From assembly GCF_008801915.1 (NCBI RefSeq), contig NZ_VZOV01000010.1, forward strand, positions 1-64,000: a stretch of DNA of 64,000 bases. The letters are read 5' to 3'. The stretch comes from Cupriavidus gilardii (GTDB taxonomy: Bacteria > Pseudomonadota > Gammaproteobacteria > Burkholderiales > Burkholderiaceae). The translations under genes were made by a program, and so were the position numbers. Of this stretch, positions 23,722 through 32,030 are shown in pieces; the stretch's first letter is position 1; each line of letters opens with the position of its first letter. A model generated the notes under the pieces. That model had not been told where the DNA came from. It worked only from the letters and a program-made list of their open reading frames with translations, and ran no database searches.

Positions 23722-24920
23722 GGCCGCGCCCCCGCGGCGGACTGCCCCGCCGCTGCGGCATCCGCCGCCGGTCCGCCGGCCGATCCGGCCGACGCGTCGG
23801 GCAGCTTCGGTTCGACCCGGCCGCGCAGCGCGGCCAGGCCCAGCCGCGTGTCGAAGGCATCGCGCAGTGCATCGCCCATGAAGGTCAGCAGCAGCAGCGT
23901 GACGACCAGCACGCCGAAGGTCGACAGCGAGATCCACCACGCGTCCAGATTGGCCTTGCCCTGCGCCAGCAGCTCGCCCAGGCTGGGCGTGGTCGGCGGC
24001 ACGCCGAGGCCGAGGAAGTCCAGGCTGGTCAGCGCCAGGATCGCGGCGCTCATGCGGAACGGCAGGAAGGTGATCACCGGGGTCAGGCTGTTGGGCAGGA
24101 TATGGCGCCACATGATCTGCACATTGGACAGGCCCAGCGCGCGCGCCGCCTTGACGTAGTCGAGCGAGCGGTTGCGGTAGAACTCGGCGCGCACGTAGTC
24201 CGACAAGCCCATCCAGCCGAACAGCGACAGCAGGATGATCAGCAGCGCCAGGCTGGGCTCGAAGATCGACGCGAAGATGATCAGCAGATAGAGCTCGGGC
24301 ATCGAGCTCCAGATCTCGATCGCGCGCTGCGAGATCAGGTCGAAGCGCCCGCCGAAAAAGCCCATCAGCGCGCCGGTGATCGTGCCGATCACCACACCGA
24401 TCACGGTCAGCGCCAGGCCGAACAGCACCGACACCCGGAAGCCGTAGATCAGCCGCGCCAGCACATCGCGGCCGCGGTCATCGGTGCCGAGCCAGTTCTC
24501 GGCCGACGGCGGCGCGGGATTGGGCTCCTTGGCGAAGTAGTTCAGCGTGTCGTACGAATAGCGGTTGGGCGGATAGATGGCCCAGTTGCCGTTGCTGGTG
24601 ATGCGCTGACGGATGAAGGGATCGAGATAGTCGGTCGGCGTCGGGAAGTCACCGTCGAAGGTCGTTTCGGCATAGGTCTGCACGATCGGGAAATACCACT
24701 CGCCGCGGTACTTGACCACCAGCGGCCGGTCGCTCGACAGCACCTCGGCGAACATGCTGAGCACGAACAGCACGACAAAGGCGATCAGGCTCCAGTAGCC
24801 GAGCCGGTTGCGGCGAAAGCGCTGCCAGGCGCGCTGGCGCGGCGACAGCGACGACGGCAGCCGGTCCAGGCGCGGCGGCCGCGGCGTCGAGCGGAAGGGG
24901 GATTGCCAACGCGGGGTCAT
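23718..24920 (-). CDS. yejE: ABC peptide importer permease (YejE-like)
   Basis: Inner-membrane permease of the DppC/OppC type, 400 aa. A cytoplasmic N-terminus precedes one membrane segment (YWSLIAFVVLFVLSMF). A periplasmic loop and five more segments follow. The EAA loop that docks on the ATPase is DYVKAARALGLSNVQIMWRHI. The C-terminal tail is Ala/Gly/Pro-rich and probably unstructured. ATG 24920 overlaps yejB by 4 bp, and its own stop overlaps yejF, so the three are translationally coupled. Confidence 0.92.
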   Translation of the reverse strand: MTPRWQSPFRSTPRPPRLDRLPSSLSPRQRAWQRFRRNRLGYWSLIAFVVLFVLSMFAEVLSSDRPLVVKYRGEWYFPIVQTYAETTFDGDFPTPTDYLDPFIRQRITSNGNWAIYPPNRYSYDTLNYFAKEPNPAPPSAENWLGTDDRGRDVLARLIYGFRVSVLFGLALTVIGVVIGTITGALMGFFGGRFDLISQRAIEIWSSMPELYLLIIFASIFEPSLALLIILLSLFGWMGLSDYVRAEFYRNRSLDYVKAARALGLSNVQIMWRHILPNSLTPVITFLPFRMSAAILALTSLDFLGLGVPPTTPSLGELLAQGKANLDAWWISLSTFGVLVVTLLLLTFMGDALRDAFDTRLGLAALRGRVEPKLPDASAGSAGGPAADAAAAGQSAAGARP

Positions 24921-25966
24921 CGCGGCATGGCCTCGAAATGGATGCGGGGGTCGACCAGCACGTAGCAGACATCGGAGATCAGCCGGGTCACCAGGCCGAT
25001 CAGCGTAAACAGGTACAGCGTGCCGAGCACGACCGGATAGTCGCGGCGCAGCACCGCCTCGTAGGACAACAGGCCGAGCCCGTCGAGCGAGAACAGCGTC
25101 TCGATCAGCAGCGAGCCGGTGAAGAAGGCGCCGATGAAGGCCGCCGGGAAGCCCGTGACCAGCGGGATCAGCGCATTGCGGAAAATATGCTTCCACAGCA
25201 CGCGCCGCTCCGACAGGCCCTTGGACCTTGCGGTCAGCACATACTGCTTGCGCACCTCCTCCAGGAAGGCGTTCTTGGTCAGCATCGTCACCACGGCGAA
25301 GCTGCCGACCACCGACGCGGTGATCGGCAGCACCAGGTGCCACAGATAGTCCATCACCTTGCCCATCAGCGACAGCTGCTCCCAGTTGTCCGAGGTCAGG
25401 CCGCGCAACGGGAACCACTGCACGAAGGTGCCGCCGCCGAACAGCACCAGCAGCAGCACGCCGAGCACGAAGCCGGGGATCGCGTAGCCGACCAGCACGA
25501 TCATGCTGGTCACCACGTCGAAGCGGCTGCCCGCCCGGATCGCCTTGGCGATGCCGAGCGGCACCGATATCAGATAGGTCAGGAAAAAGGTCCACAGGCC
25601 CAGGCTGACCGATACCGGCAGCTTGGACTTGACCAGCTCCCAGACGCTGCGGTGCTGGAAGTAGCTCTGGCCCAGGTCGAACTGCGCGAAGCGCTTGAGC
25701 ATCATCCAGTAGCGCTCCAGCGGCGGCTTGTCGAAGCCGTACAGCGCCTGGATCTCCTTGATCTTCTCCGCGTCGACGCCGCGCCGGCCCCGGTATTCGG
25801 CGCCGCCACCGCTGGCCTCGCCGCCGCCGCCGCGGCCCTTGAGCTCCATCATCATCTGCTCGACCGGGCCGCCGGGCACGAACTGGATCACGACGAAGGT
25901 CAGCGTGATCACGCCGATCAGCGTCGGGATCATCAGCAGAACGCGTTTGAGCAGATAGGCCAGCAT
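24917..25966 (-). CDS. yejB: ABC peptide importer permease (YejB-like)
   Basis: Partner permease of the DppB/OppB type, 349 aa. It has MLAYLLKRVLLMIPTLIGVI as first membrane segment, the family's FVPGGPVEQM after it, then a Gly-rich loop with YRGRRGVDAEKIKEIQ that is also seen in the E. coli protein. The EAA loop is YVLTARSKGLSERRVLWKHI. ATG 25966 is preferred over an in-frame start about 100 bases upstream because it begins the first membrane helix. It starts 46 bp after yejA. Confidence 0.92.
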   Translation of the reverse strand: MLAYLLKRVLLMIPTLIGVITLTFVVIQFVPGGPVEQMMMELKGRGGGGEASGGGAEYRGRRGVDAEKIKEIQALYGFDKPPLERYWMMLKRFAQFDLGQSYFQHRSVWELVKSKLPVSVSLGLWTFFLTYLISVPLGIAKAIRAGSRFDVVTSMIVLVGYAIPGFVLGVLLLVLFGGGTFVQWFPLRGLTSDNWEQLSLMGKVMDYLWHLVLPITASVVGSFAVVTMLTKNAFLEEVRKQYVLTARSKGLSERRVLWKHIFRNALIPLVTGFPAAFIGAFFTGSLLIETLFSLDGLGLLSYEAVLRRDYPVVLGTLYLFTLIGLVTRLISDVCYVLVDPRIHFEAMPR

Positions 25967-26012
25967 GCCGTTTCCTGTTTTCCTTTGGCGCCTGTCGCAG
26001 CCGTCGCCGCGC

Positions 26013-27950
26013 TCAGCGCACCGCCCTGGCCGGGGCCGTCTTGGCCTGCGCGGCGGCGGGCACATCGCTGCGCCACCAGCTGCTGAGCACCCAGCCCTCG
26101 GCCGTGTAGTAGTACGGCAGCCGCTGCGGATAGACCAGCTCGCGCCGGTAGGCCACGCGGTGCGAGGCGCTGTACCAGTTCGGCACCACGTAATAGCCGT
26201 GCATCAGCACGCGGTCCAGCGCGCGCGACGCGTTGATCAGGTCCTTGCGGGTATGCGCGCGCAGCACCTGGTCGACCAGCTTGTCGACCGCCGGCGACTT
26301 AAGCCCGAACAGGTTGTCCGAGCCCGGCATCGACGCCGCCTCGCTGGTGAAGCGATCGCGCAGCTCGTTGCCCGGGCTCTGCGAATCGGGGAAGCGGATC
26401 GACACCACGTCGAAATCGAAGTCCTCCAGCCGCTTCTGGTACAGCGCGAAGTCGGTGGTGCGCTGATGGACCTGGATGCCGAGCTTCTCCAGATTGCGCA
26501 CATAGGTCGTGATCACGCGGCTCATCGCGCCGCCGTCGTCGAGGAACTCGAACACGAAGGGCTCGCCCTTCGCGTTGCGCAGCGCGCCGTCGCTGTAGGT
26601 CCAGCCCGCCTGCGCCAGCAGCCGGCGCGCCTCGCGCAGGTTGTCGCGCAGCGAGCGCGGCGGTTCGGTGGTCGGCTGCGTGACGATCGGACCGAAGACC
26701 TCGGGCGGCAGTTCGTTGCGCAGCGGCTCGAGCAGTGCCAGCTCGCCGGGGCCGGGGCGGCCGTCGAAGGTCGAGCTGGCGGCCAGCTCGCTGTTGGAGA
26801 ACCAGCTGTCCAGGCGCTTGTAGGCGCCGTAGAACAGCTGCCGGTTCAGCCATTCGAAATCCAGCGCGAGGATCAGCGCCTGGCGCACGCGCACGTCCTG
26901 GAACAGCGGCTTGCGCAGATTCATCACGAAGCCCTGCATGCCCGCGCCATTGCGGTGCGGGAATTCGGTCTTCATCAGCTCGCCGTTGGCGAAGCGCTTG
27001 CCGACATAGCTCTTGGCCCAGCTCTTGGAGCGGTACTCGACGATGGCGTCGAACTCGCCGGCCTTGAAGGCCTCGAGCCGCGCGGTCTCGTCCTTGTACA
27101 GCCGGTAGACCACGCGATCGAAATTGAAGGTGCCGCGCCGCACCGGCAGGTCCTTGCCCCAGTAGTCCGGATTGCGCTTGTAGATGATGCCGCGGCCGGC
27201 ATCGTAGCGCTCGATCAGATAGGGGCCGCTGGTCATCGGCGCCTCGAAGGTCAGCTTCTCGAACGGTACCTTGGCCGTCCATTTGCGCGAGAACACCGGC
27301 AGCGAGCCGACGATCAGCGGCAGCTCGCCGTTGCGCTGCTTGAAGTCGTAGCGCACCGTGCGGTCGTCGATCACGGTCAGCGATTTGACGTCGGCGCACA
27401 TGCTGCGATAGCCCGGGCTTGAGGCCTTGCTCATCAGCATGTCGTAGGAATACTTGACGTCGCTGGCCAGCACCGGGTCGCCGTTGTGAAAGCGGGCCTG
27501 CGGGCGGATGCGGAAGGTCACCGACAGCTCGTCGGGCGCCACCGTGACGTCCTCGGCCAGCAGGCCGTAGGCGCTGGCGGTCTCGTCGGCGCTGCCGATC
27601 AGCAGCGACTCGAACATCAGCGAAGTCAGGCCCGGCGCGGCGACGCCCTTCAGCGTGAACGGATTGAACTTGTCGAAGCTGGTGCGCCGGTCCGGATTGG
27701 CCAGCGTCAGCGTGCCGCCGCGGGGGGCGTCGGGATTGACGTAGTCGAAGTGATGGAAGTCCGCCGGGTACTTCAGGTCGCCGTGCAGCGCGAAGCCGTG
27801 CGCGGCCCAGGCCGTGGCCGGCATTGTCGGCAACAGCGCGGCCATCAGGGCGGCTGCGGCGGACCGTGCCAGCATCTGGACCAGGCCGGTGCGAGTCCGC
27901 GCCCGGATACGATGCCATGCCGAAAACGGCCCTGCTGCTTGCCTTTGCAT
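26013..27950 (-). CDS. yejA: ABC peptide importer substrate-binding protein (YejA-like)
   Basis: Periplasmic peptide-binding protein of the SBP family 5, 645 aa with ATG 27950. The signal peptide has a long basic n-region and the hydrophobic core [19 protein letters not shown]. The mature part has [34 protein letters not shown] (family signature region) and [18 protein letters not shown] purine-rich AGGGGGAGGG lies about ten bases before ATG 27950; ATG 27875, at [11 protein letters not shown], is a possible shorter start. First gene of yejABEF and divergent from fabI. Likely ligands are short peptides. Confidence 0.9.
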   Translation of the reverse strand: MQRQAAGPFSAWHRIRARTRTGLVQMLARSAAAALMAALLPTMPATAWAAHGFALHGDLKYPADFHHFDYVNPDAPRGGTLTLANPDRRTSFDKFNPFTLKGVAAPGLTSLMFESLLIGSADETASAYGLLAEDVTVAPDELSVTFRIRPQARFHNGDPVLASDVKYSYDMLMSKASSPGYRSMCADVKSLTVIDDRTVRYDFKQRNGELPLIVGSLPVFSRKWTAKVPFEKLTFEAPMTSGPYLIERYDAGRGIIYKRNPDYWGKDLPVRRGTFNFDRVVYRLYKDETARLEAFKAGEFDAIVEYRSKSWAKSYVGKRFANGELMKTEFPHRNGAGMQGFVMNLRKPLFQDVRVRQALILALDFEWLNRQLFYGAYKRLDSWFSNSELAASSTFDGRPGPGELALLEPLRNELPPEVFGPIVTQPTTEPPRSLRDNLREARRLLAQAGWTYSDGALRNAKGEPFVFEFLDDGGAMSRVITTYVRNLEKLGIQVHQRTTDFALYQKRLEDFDFDVVSIRFPDSQSPGNELRDRFTSEAASMPGSDNLFGLKSPAVDKLVDQVLRAHTRKDLINASRALDRVLMHGYYVVPNWYSASHRVAYRRELVYPQRLPYYYTAEGWVLSSWWRSDVPAAAQAKTAPARAVR

Positions 27951-28267
27951 CCGGTCGATGCCCTCCCCCTGAACTTCGCTTGGCAGTACGGCCGCGGTCG
28001 GTGTCCGGGCCAAGTTGTGCGACAATTTTACCTTCGTTCGGCGGCGTTCCAGCCATCCGGACATTCCAGTACGCGGCGTGGCCGCGGCCGCAGCGGGGCT
28101 GCCCGCTCGCCATCGGCAATCCGGTACGGGCGGCGGGGATCCAGTGGAACAAGCGGAATCCCACCCGGCCCTTGCAGCCCGGCGGGACTCAGCAGAAACC
28201 GTGCCCGCCAGCGTGCCCTGCCCCGGCACACCGCGAACGCGCATCACAAGACCACCATGGAGAACTT
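27951..28267. other. 317-bp divergent region between yejA and fabI
   Basis: No gene. A minus-strand TAAAAT near 28037 could serve yejA, but its -35 is poor. No convincing fabI promoter can be named. Confidence 0.5.
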
Positions 28268-29056
28268 ATGGGATTTCTGGCAGGTAAGCGGATCCTGATC
28301 ACCGGCTTGCTGTCGAACCGCTCGATCGCCTACGGCATCGCGTCGGCCTGCAAGCGCGAAGGCGCGGAACTGGCCTTCACCTATGTCGGCGAGCGCTTCA
28401 AGGACCGTATCCAGGACTTTGCCAAGGAATTCGGCAGCGATCTGGTATTCGAATGCGATGTGTCGAGCGACGAGCAGATCGCCGCCACCTTCGCCGCGCT
28501 CGGCCAGCGCTGGGACAAGCTCGACGGGCTGGTCCATTCGATCGGCTTTGCCCCGCGCGAAGCGATCGCCGGCGACTTCCTCGACGGCCTGTCGCGCGAA
28601 GCGTTCCGCGTGGCGCACGACATCTCGGCCTACAGCTTCCCGGCGCTCGCGAAGGCCGCGCTGCCGCTGCTGTCGGACAAGGCCTCGCTGCTGACGCTGA
28701 CCTATCTGGGCAGCGAGCGCGTCGTGCCCAACTACAACACGATGGGCCTGGCCAAGGCGTCGCTGGAAGCCAGCGTGCGCTACCTGGCCGCCTCGGTCGG
28801 CCCGCGCGGCATCCGCGCCAACGGCATCTCGGCCGGTCCGATCAAGACGCTGGCCGCATCCGGCATCAAGGGCTTCGGCAAGCTGCTCGGCCACTTCGAG
28901 GAAGCCGCCCCGCTGCGCCGCAACGTCACCATCGAGGAAGTCGGCAACGTCGCGGCCTTCCTGCTGTCGGACCTGTCCAGCGGCGTGACCGGCGAGATCA
29001 CGTACGTGGACGCCGGCTTCAACATCGTCGGCGCCAGCCTGCCGGAAGGCGAATAA
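28268..29056 (+). CDS. fabI: Enoyl-[acyl-carrier-protein] reductase (NADH)
   Basis: Last reduction of each fatty-acid elongation cycle; the target of triclosan. 262 aa, the usual length. It is an SDR-type enzyme with [20 protein letters not shown] at the N-terminus. The catalytic Tyr and Lys are in [15 protein letters not shown] (Tyr-x6-Lys spacing of FabI), and the [21 protein letters not shown] substrate loop follows. The C-terminus shows [20 protein letters not shown] 28268 gives the standard [13 protein letters not shown] start. It is divergent from the yej operon and followed by a convergent toxin gene. Confidence 0.96.
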   Translation: MGFLAGKRILITGLLSNRSIAYGIASACKREGAELAFTYVGERFKDRIQDFAKEFGSDLVFECDVSSDEQIAATFAALGQRWDKLDGLVHSIGFAPREAIAGDFLDGLSREAFRVAHDISAYSFPALAKAALPLLSDKASLLTLTYLGSERVVPNYNTMGLAKASLEASVRYLAASVGPRGIRANGISAGPIKTLAASGIKGFGKLLGHFEEAAPLRRNVTIEEVGNVAAFLLSDLSSGVTGEITYVDAGFNIVGASLPEGE

Positions 29057-29139
29057 GCGTCCGTCCGCCCGGCGGCCGCGAGTTGTTCCCGGCGGCCGCC
29101 GCTCCTTCTTACGTCCCCACCCTTTCCCGGCCGCGCCCG

Positions 29140-29529
29140 CTACACCGGTTCAATGCACCCGACCGGATAGCGCGCCAGCTTGGTGTCGGCCGTCACGAGC
29201 CGCATCGACTCGGCAAGCGCCTGCGCCACCAGCATCCGATCGAACGGATCCTTGTGGTCGTCCACTTCGGGCAGGTTCGCCACCATCCCCGCATGCGCTT
29301 CGGTCATCGCAAGACTGCGATAGCCGCTCGCCCGGAAGGCTGCCATCGCCATCGCCGGACTGAACGGCAGCTTGCCGCTGGCAAATTTGATGGCGATCTC
29401 CCACAGGCTGACCGCGCTCACCACGACTTCGTTGCCGGGGTCGATCAGTAGTGCCCGCGCTGGACCAGACAAGCGGGGACTATCCTGTGCGGCCCAGATA
29501 GCTACCTGAGTGTCGAGCAGAAGAATCAT
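29140..29529 (-). CDS. vapC: VapC-like PIN-domain toxin
   Basis: Predicted Mg-dependent ribonuclease toxin of a type II toxin-antitoxin pair. 129 aa. The PIN acidic residues are visible: Asp6 in LLLDTQVAIW, Glu in SLWEIAIKFASGKL, Asp in KDPFDRMLVAQAL and Asp in LVTADTKL. The start overlaps the antitoxin stop by an ATGA. Cellular RNA target unknown; tRNA cleavage is common in the family. Confidence 0.88.
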   Translation of the reverse strand: MILLLDTQVAIWAAQDSPRLSGPARALLIDPGNEVVVSAVSLWEIAIKFASGKLPFSPAMAMAAFRASGYRSLAMTEAHAGMVANLPEVDDHKDPFDRMLVAQALAESMRLVTADTKLARYPVGCIEPV

Positions 29530-29783
29530 TCGCCCTCCGTAAACAGGCGGGCGATTTCTTCATTGCTTTCGTCGAACTCCTCCTGACTCATCGCGGCAAA
29601 CGCACCGAGGAAAGCGACGCCCCCTCCGATCCGTTTCGAAATGTCCAGCGGTTCGATCGGCACGATGCGGGCAGCCGGCTGGCCGTTGCGGGCAATGATC
29701 ACTTCGGCCTGCGAACCGCTTTCGACGGCCTCCACCAACTGGGACAAGCGGCTTTTCGCGTCGTGCATGTTGACAATCAGCAT
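29526..29783 (-). CDS. Phd/YefM-family antitoxin
   Basis: Antitoxin and probable autorepressor for the PIN toxin that follows. 85 aa. The N-terminal half MHDAKSRLSQLVEAVESG plus VIIARNGQPAARIVPI is the Phd/YefM DNA-binding and dimer fold. The acidic C-terminus (QEEFDESNEEIARLF) would wrap the toxin. It is first in the two-gene operon, with two palindromic boxes about 70 bp upstream that are probable operators. Confidence 0.88.
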   Translation of the reverse strand: MLIVNMHDAKSRLSQLVEAVESGSQAEVIIARNGQPAARIVPIEPLDISKRIGGGVAFLGAFAAMSQEEFDESNEEIARLFTEGE

Positions 29784-29850
29784 CGTGCTCTCCTTGTACT
29801 GGCGAAGGCGGAAAGTCGGCGCCGCGACCGAGTACCGGCGCCGACATCAA

Positions 29851-29869
29851 TTAGCTAACTATTAGCTAG
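29851..29869 (-). promoter_or_regulatory. Probable operator of the toxin-antitoxin operon
   Basis: Two 8-bp boxes, TTAGCTAA (29851-29858, a perfect palindrome) and TTAGCTAG (29862-29869), start 11 bp apart, one helical turn. They lie upstream of the antitoxin gene in locally AT-rich DNA, as expected for cooperative autorepression. Confidence 0.65.
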
Positions 29870-30025
29870 TTTAAGACGCAAGCATGCGCTTTGCCAGCGT
29901 GCAAGCTCAAAAACGAAAGAAGGAGCGGAATTCGCCACCGGGCGACGGCGATAAAAGTCGGATTGAATTGCGCGCTTGGAACGGCACGCGCGCGGGAAGT
30001 GTCTTGATGGACACTGCAAGAAGTA

Positions 30026-30102
30026 TGGCCCGCCCTGCACGATTCGAACGTGCGACCGCTCGCTTAGAAGGCGAGTGCTCTATCCAACTGAGCTAAGGGC
30101 GG
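30026..30102 (-). tRNA. tRNA-Arg (TCT)
   Basis: 77 nt. 5' CCGCCCT pairs with 3' AGGGCGG, the anticodon loop is CTTCTAA (TCT) and the T-loop GTTCGAA. CCA is encoded. It lies just past a hairpin with a T-tract that follows tRNA-Pro. Confidence 0.96.
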
Positions 30103-30109
30103 TCGGAAG

Positions 30110-30146
30110 AGAAAAAGGGTTAGCCGGCCTCAGCCTGCTAACCCTT
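30110..30146 (-). terminator. Hairpin with T-tract between tRNA-Pro and tRNA-Arg
   Basis: A 10-bp stem (arms 30115-30124 and 30137-30146) with a 12-base loop is followed on the minus strand by a T-rich run. It has the form of an intrinsic terminator for tRNA-Pro, yet tRNA-Arg begins about 13 bases later. Confidence 0.72.
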
Positions 30147-30153
30147 GTCGTTC

Positions 30154-30230
30154 TGGTCGGGGCGACATGATTCGAACATGCGACCCTCTGATCCCAAATC
30201 AGATGCGCTACCAGGCTGCGCTACGCCCCG
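30154..30230 (-). tRNA. tRNA-Pro (TGG)
   Basis: 77 nt. 5' CGGGGCG pairs with 3' CGCCCCG, the anticodon loop is TTTGGGA (TGG) and the T-loop GTTCGAA. CCA is encoded. It has a near-consensus promoter directly upstream. Confidence 0.97.
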
Positions 30231-30239
30231 AAGCCGCGC

Positions 30240-30268
30240 ATTGTATCCGCCGGCACCGCAGCGGTCAA
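30240..30268 (-). promoter_or_regulatory. Promoter of tRNA-Pro
   Basis: On the minus strand TTGACC (30263-30268) and TACAAT (30240-30245) are 17 bp apart, about ten bases before the tRNA 5' end. Confidence 0.85.
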
Positions 30269-30393
30269 ACGGGATCGGTGCCTTGGACGTCCAGCAGCGT
30301 TCGCACCTTGAAAGGGCGTTCGCGCCACTTTATCGGTGCACGCGGGAACTAAAGGCCCCTGCCGGGAACCCAAAATGCTGCAGGTGCGTTCAT

Positions 30394-30401
30394 GCTATAA
30401 T
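30394..30401 (+). promoter_or_regulatory. Extended -10 promoter of infA
   Basis: TGC followed directly by a perfect TATAAT (30396-30401) makes an extended -10 element, 59 bases before the infA start codon. No clear -35 exists. Confidence 0.65.
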
Positions 30402-30460
30402 CGCGCATCCGCAAAGGCGGCCGTCCGGCTGCCCATCATGGAGCCACAAAGGAAGGAAGC

Positions 30461-30682
30461 TTGGCTAAGGAAGAACTCATTGAATTCGGCGGCGTCGTTT
30501 CGGAAGCGCTGCCCGACAACCGCTATCGCGTGCTGCTGGAAAACGGCGTGGAAATCTGGGCCTACGCATCGGGCAAGATGCAGAAGCACCGGATCCGTAT
30601 TCTGGCCGGCGACCGCGTGACGCTGGAAATGTCGCCCTACGACCTGACCAAGGGTCGCATCAACTTCCGTCACAAGAGCTGA
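30461..30682 (+). CDS. infA: Translation initiation factor IF-1, TTG start
   Basis: OB-fold factor that blocks the ribosomal A site during initiation. 73 aa, the usual length, with [28 protein letters not shown]-like [14 protein letters not shown] and [17 protein letters not shown]. The start is TTG at 30461, preceded by AAAGGAAGGA at good spacing; no ATG is in a suitable place. It is not in a ribosomal protein operon. Burkholderiales often have one infA in the S10/spc/alpha region and a second elsewhere; this is probably the second. Confidence 0.95.
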   Translation: MAKEELIEFGGVVSEALPDNRYRVLLENGVEIWAYASGKMQKHRIRILAGDRVTLEMSPYDLTKGRINFRHKS

Positions 30683-31398
30683 TACCGGACCGCCCGGTCC
30701 AACGGTTTCGCTCCTGCTCGGCGTCGCGGCGACGACGCGATTCTGTGCGTCGCCCGGCGGCGCTGTGCCTCCCACTCCATTGCAGCTCGCACGCGGTCAC
30801 TCGCCTGGAATGACCGCGCCGGTCGCGTTCGCCCTCGCGTTGTCTCGTAGCGGCTTGCAGCGCATTTTCCCGCGTCGACCACGTTTCCTCCATTTGGCGG
30901 AGGGCGCCCGCGACGCGATGCCGGCCGACGAGAACGGCAGCCCCACCACGCCCCGCCGCACCCGCCGCACCCGCCGCACCCGCTGCACCCCGCTGCACAC
31001 CGCTGACTCCCGCCGAACCCCGCGCTGAACCCTGAATAGGCCGTGCCCGGTCCGACGCTGCCCGCTCGCCGGCAGCGCCGATCGTGACCGCCGCACGACC
31101 GTCATCTCACTGTCATCGACGCACCCGATACTCCCGCGTCGCGCGCCGCCATGGGCCTGCCACCGGCATGACGGCGCATTGCCCGGACCACGCCGCTGCG
31201 CCATACTGGCCGCGGCATCGGCTCGCTATGCCGCGGACGTCCAGGCCGACAGCACCGACCGAAGGCCGCGGCGAATACCCCCCCGAACCGAGCCGCGGCA
31301 CGCCAGTCGAATCGATCCAGACGGAGCCGGGTACCGGTCTCCGGAGTGTCAACCCAACGACCGCCGCACGGCATTCGCGCCGTGCCGATCCCCAGCAA
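30683..31398. other. 715-bp region between infA and sixA
   Basis: No confidently supported gene. It contains a short CCGCAC-rich tract at about 30955-31005 and a PhoB-box promoter candidate at 31099-31132. A 77-codon reading frame (31168-31401) overlaps the sixA start by 4 bp, but it has weak codon bias for this genome and no ribosome-binding site. Confidence 0.6.
31099..31132 (+). promoter_or_regulatory. PhoB-box promoter upstream of sixA
   Basis: CCGTCAT (31099-31105) and CTGTCAT (31110-31116) are 7-bp direct repeats spaced by 4 bp. Ten bp later comes GATACT (31127-31132) as -10. This is the geometry of E. coli PhoB promoters. The predicted transcript starts about 260 bases before sixA. 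Confidence 0.7.
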
Positions 31399-31874
31399 TG
31401 AACCTGATCCTGTGGCGCCACGCCGAAGCGGAAGCGCTCCCCGATGTTGCCGGCATGGGCCGCGCCGCGGACCTGCAACGTGCCCTGACCCGCCGCGGCC
31501 GCAAGCAGGCCGAAGCCTCCGCCGCCTGGCTGCGCGCCCACCTGCCGCCCGATGCGCGGCTGTTGTGCAGCCCGGCGCAACGCAGCCGCGAGACCGCCGC
31601 GGCGCTGCGCTCCGACGCGCTGGTGGTGCCGGCGCTGGCGCCCGACAGCGACGTCACCGACGTGCTGGCCGCGATCGACTGGCCGCATGCGACCGGCACC
31701 ACCGTCGTGGTCGGCCATCAGCCCTGGATCGGCCGGCTGGCGGCCCTGCTGCTGGCGGGTACGGAGATCGGCTGGAGCATCCGCAAGAGCGGCATCTGGT
31801 GGCTGACGGCGCGCACGCGCGAGCACGAGGATCAGGTCGTGCTGCGTGCGGTCATCAACCCGGAATTTCTGTGA
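31398..31874 (+). CDS. sixA: Phosphohistidine phosphatase SixA
   Basis: Small histidine phosphatase of the phosphoglycerate-mutase fold; E. coli SixA removes phosphate from histidine residues of phosphotransfer proteins. 158 aa, family length. The RHG motif is written LILWRHAEAE, with the second catalytic His in VVGHQPWIGRL and conserved Arg in SPAQRSRETA. ATG 31398 begins the first beta strand. It stands next to olsB and the polyphosphate genes, with a PhoB box upstream, suggesting membership of the phosphate regulon. Target protein unknown. Confidence 0.92.
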   Translation: MNLILWRHAEAEALPDVAGMGRAADLQRALTRRGRKQAEASAAWLRAHLPPDARLLCSPAQRSRETAAALRSDALVVPALAPDSDVTDVLAAIDWPHATGTTVVVGHQPWIGRLAALLLAGTEIGWSIRKSGIWWLTARTREHEDQVVLRAVINPEFL

Positions 31875-31939
31875 TCGCGGTCCGGATCGGGTACGTGGCA
31901 CGCTGACCTCCGCCACCTCTCGATGTCGCCACGGCGGCA

Positions 31940-31995
31940 CGGTCACGCAACCGTCATCGCCGCTTCACGGGGCTGTCACCCGCCCCCTCTACATT
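31940..31995 (+). promoter_or_regulatory. Four-repeat PhoB-box promoter of the olsB-like gene
   Basis: Heptamers CGGTCAC (31940), CCGTCAT (31951), GCTTCAC (31962) and CTGTCAC (31973) recur every 11 bp, each separated by 4 bp: two adjoining Pho boxes. Ten bp after the last is TACATT (31990-31995) as -10, with no -35. Transcription would begin about 30 bases before the ATG. Confidence 0.85.
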
Positions 31996-32030
31996 GTTTC
32001 GCAGCCATGTTGTCATCGAAAGGACATCTG

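Noticed and set aside
23722-24111. N-terminal extension of yejF
   Set aside because: It is the yejE coding region read in another frame; the ATG at 23721 overlaps the yejE stop as expected.
30797-31204. 135-codon minus-strand frame between infA and sixA
   Set aside because: Arg/Gly-rich, no ribosome-binding site, no motif, and it would cross the Pho promoter.
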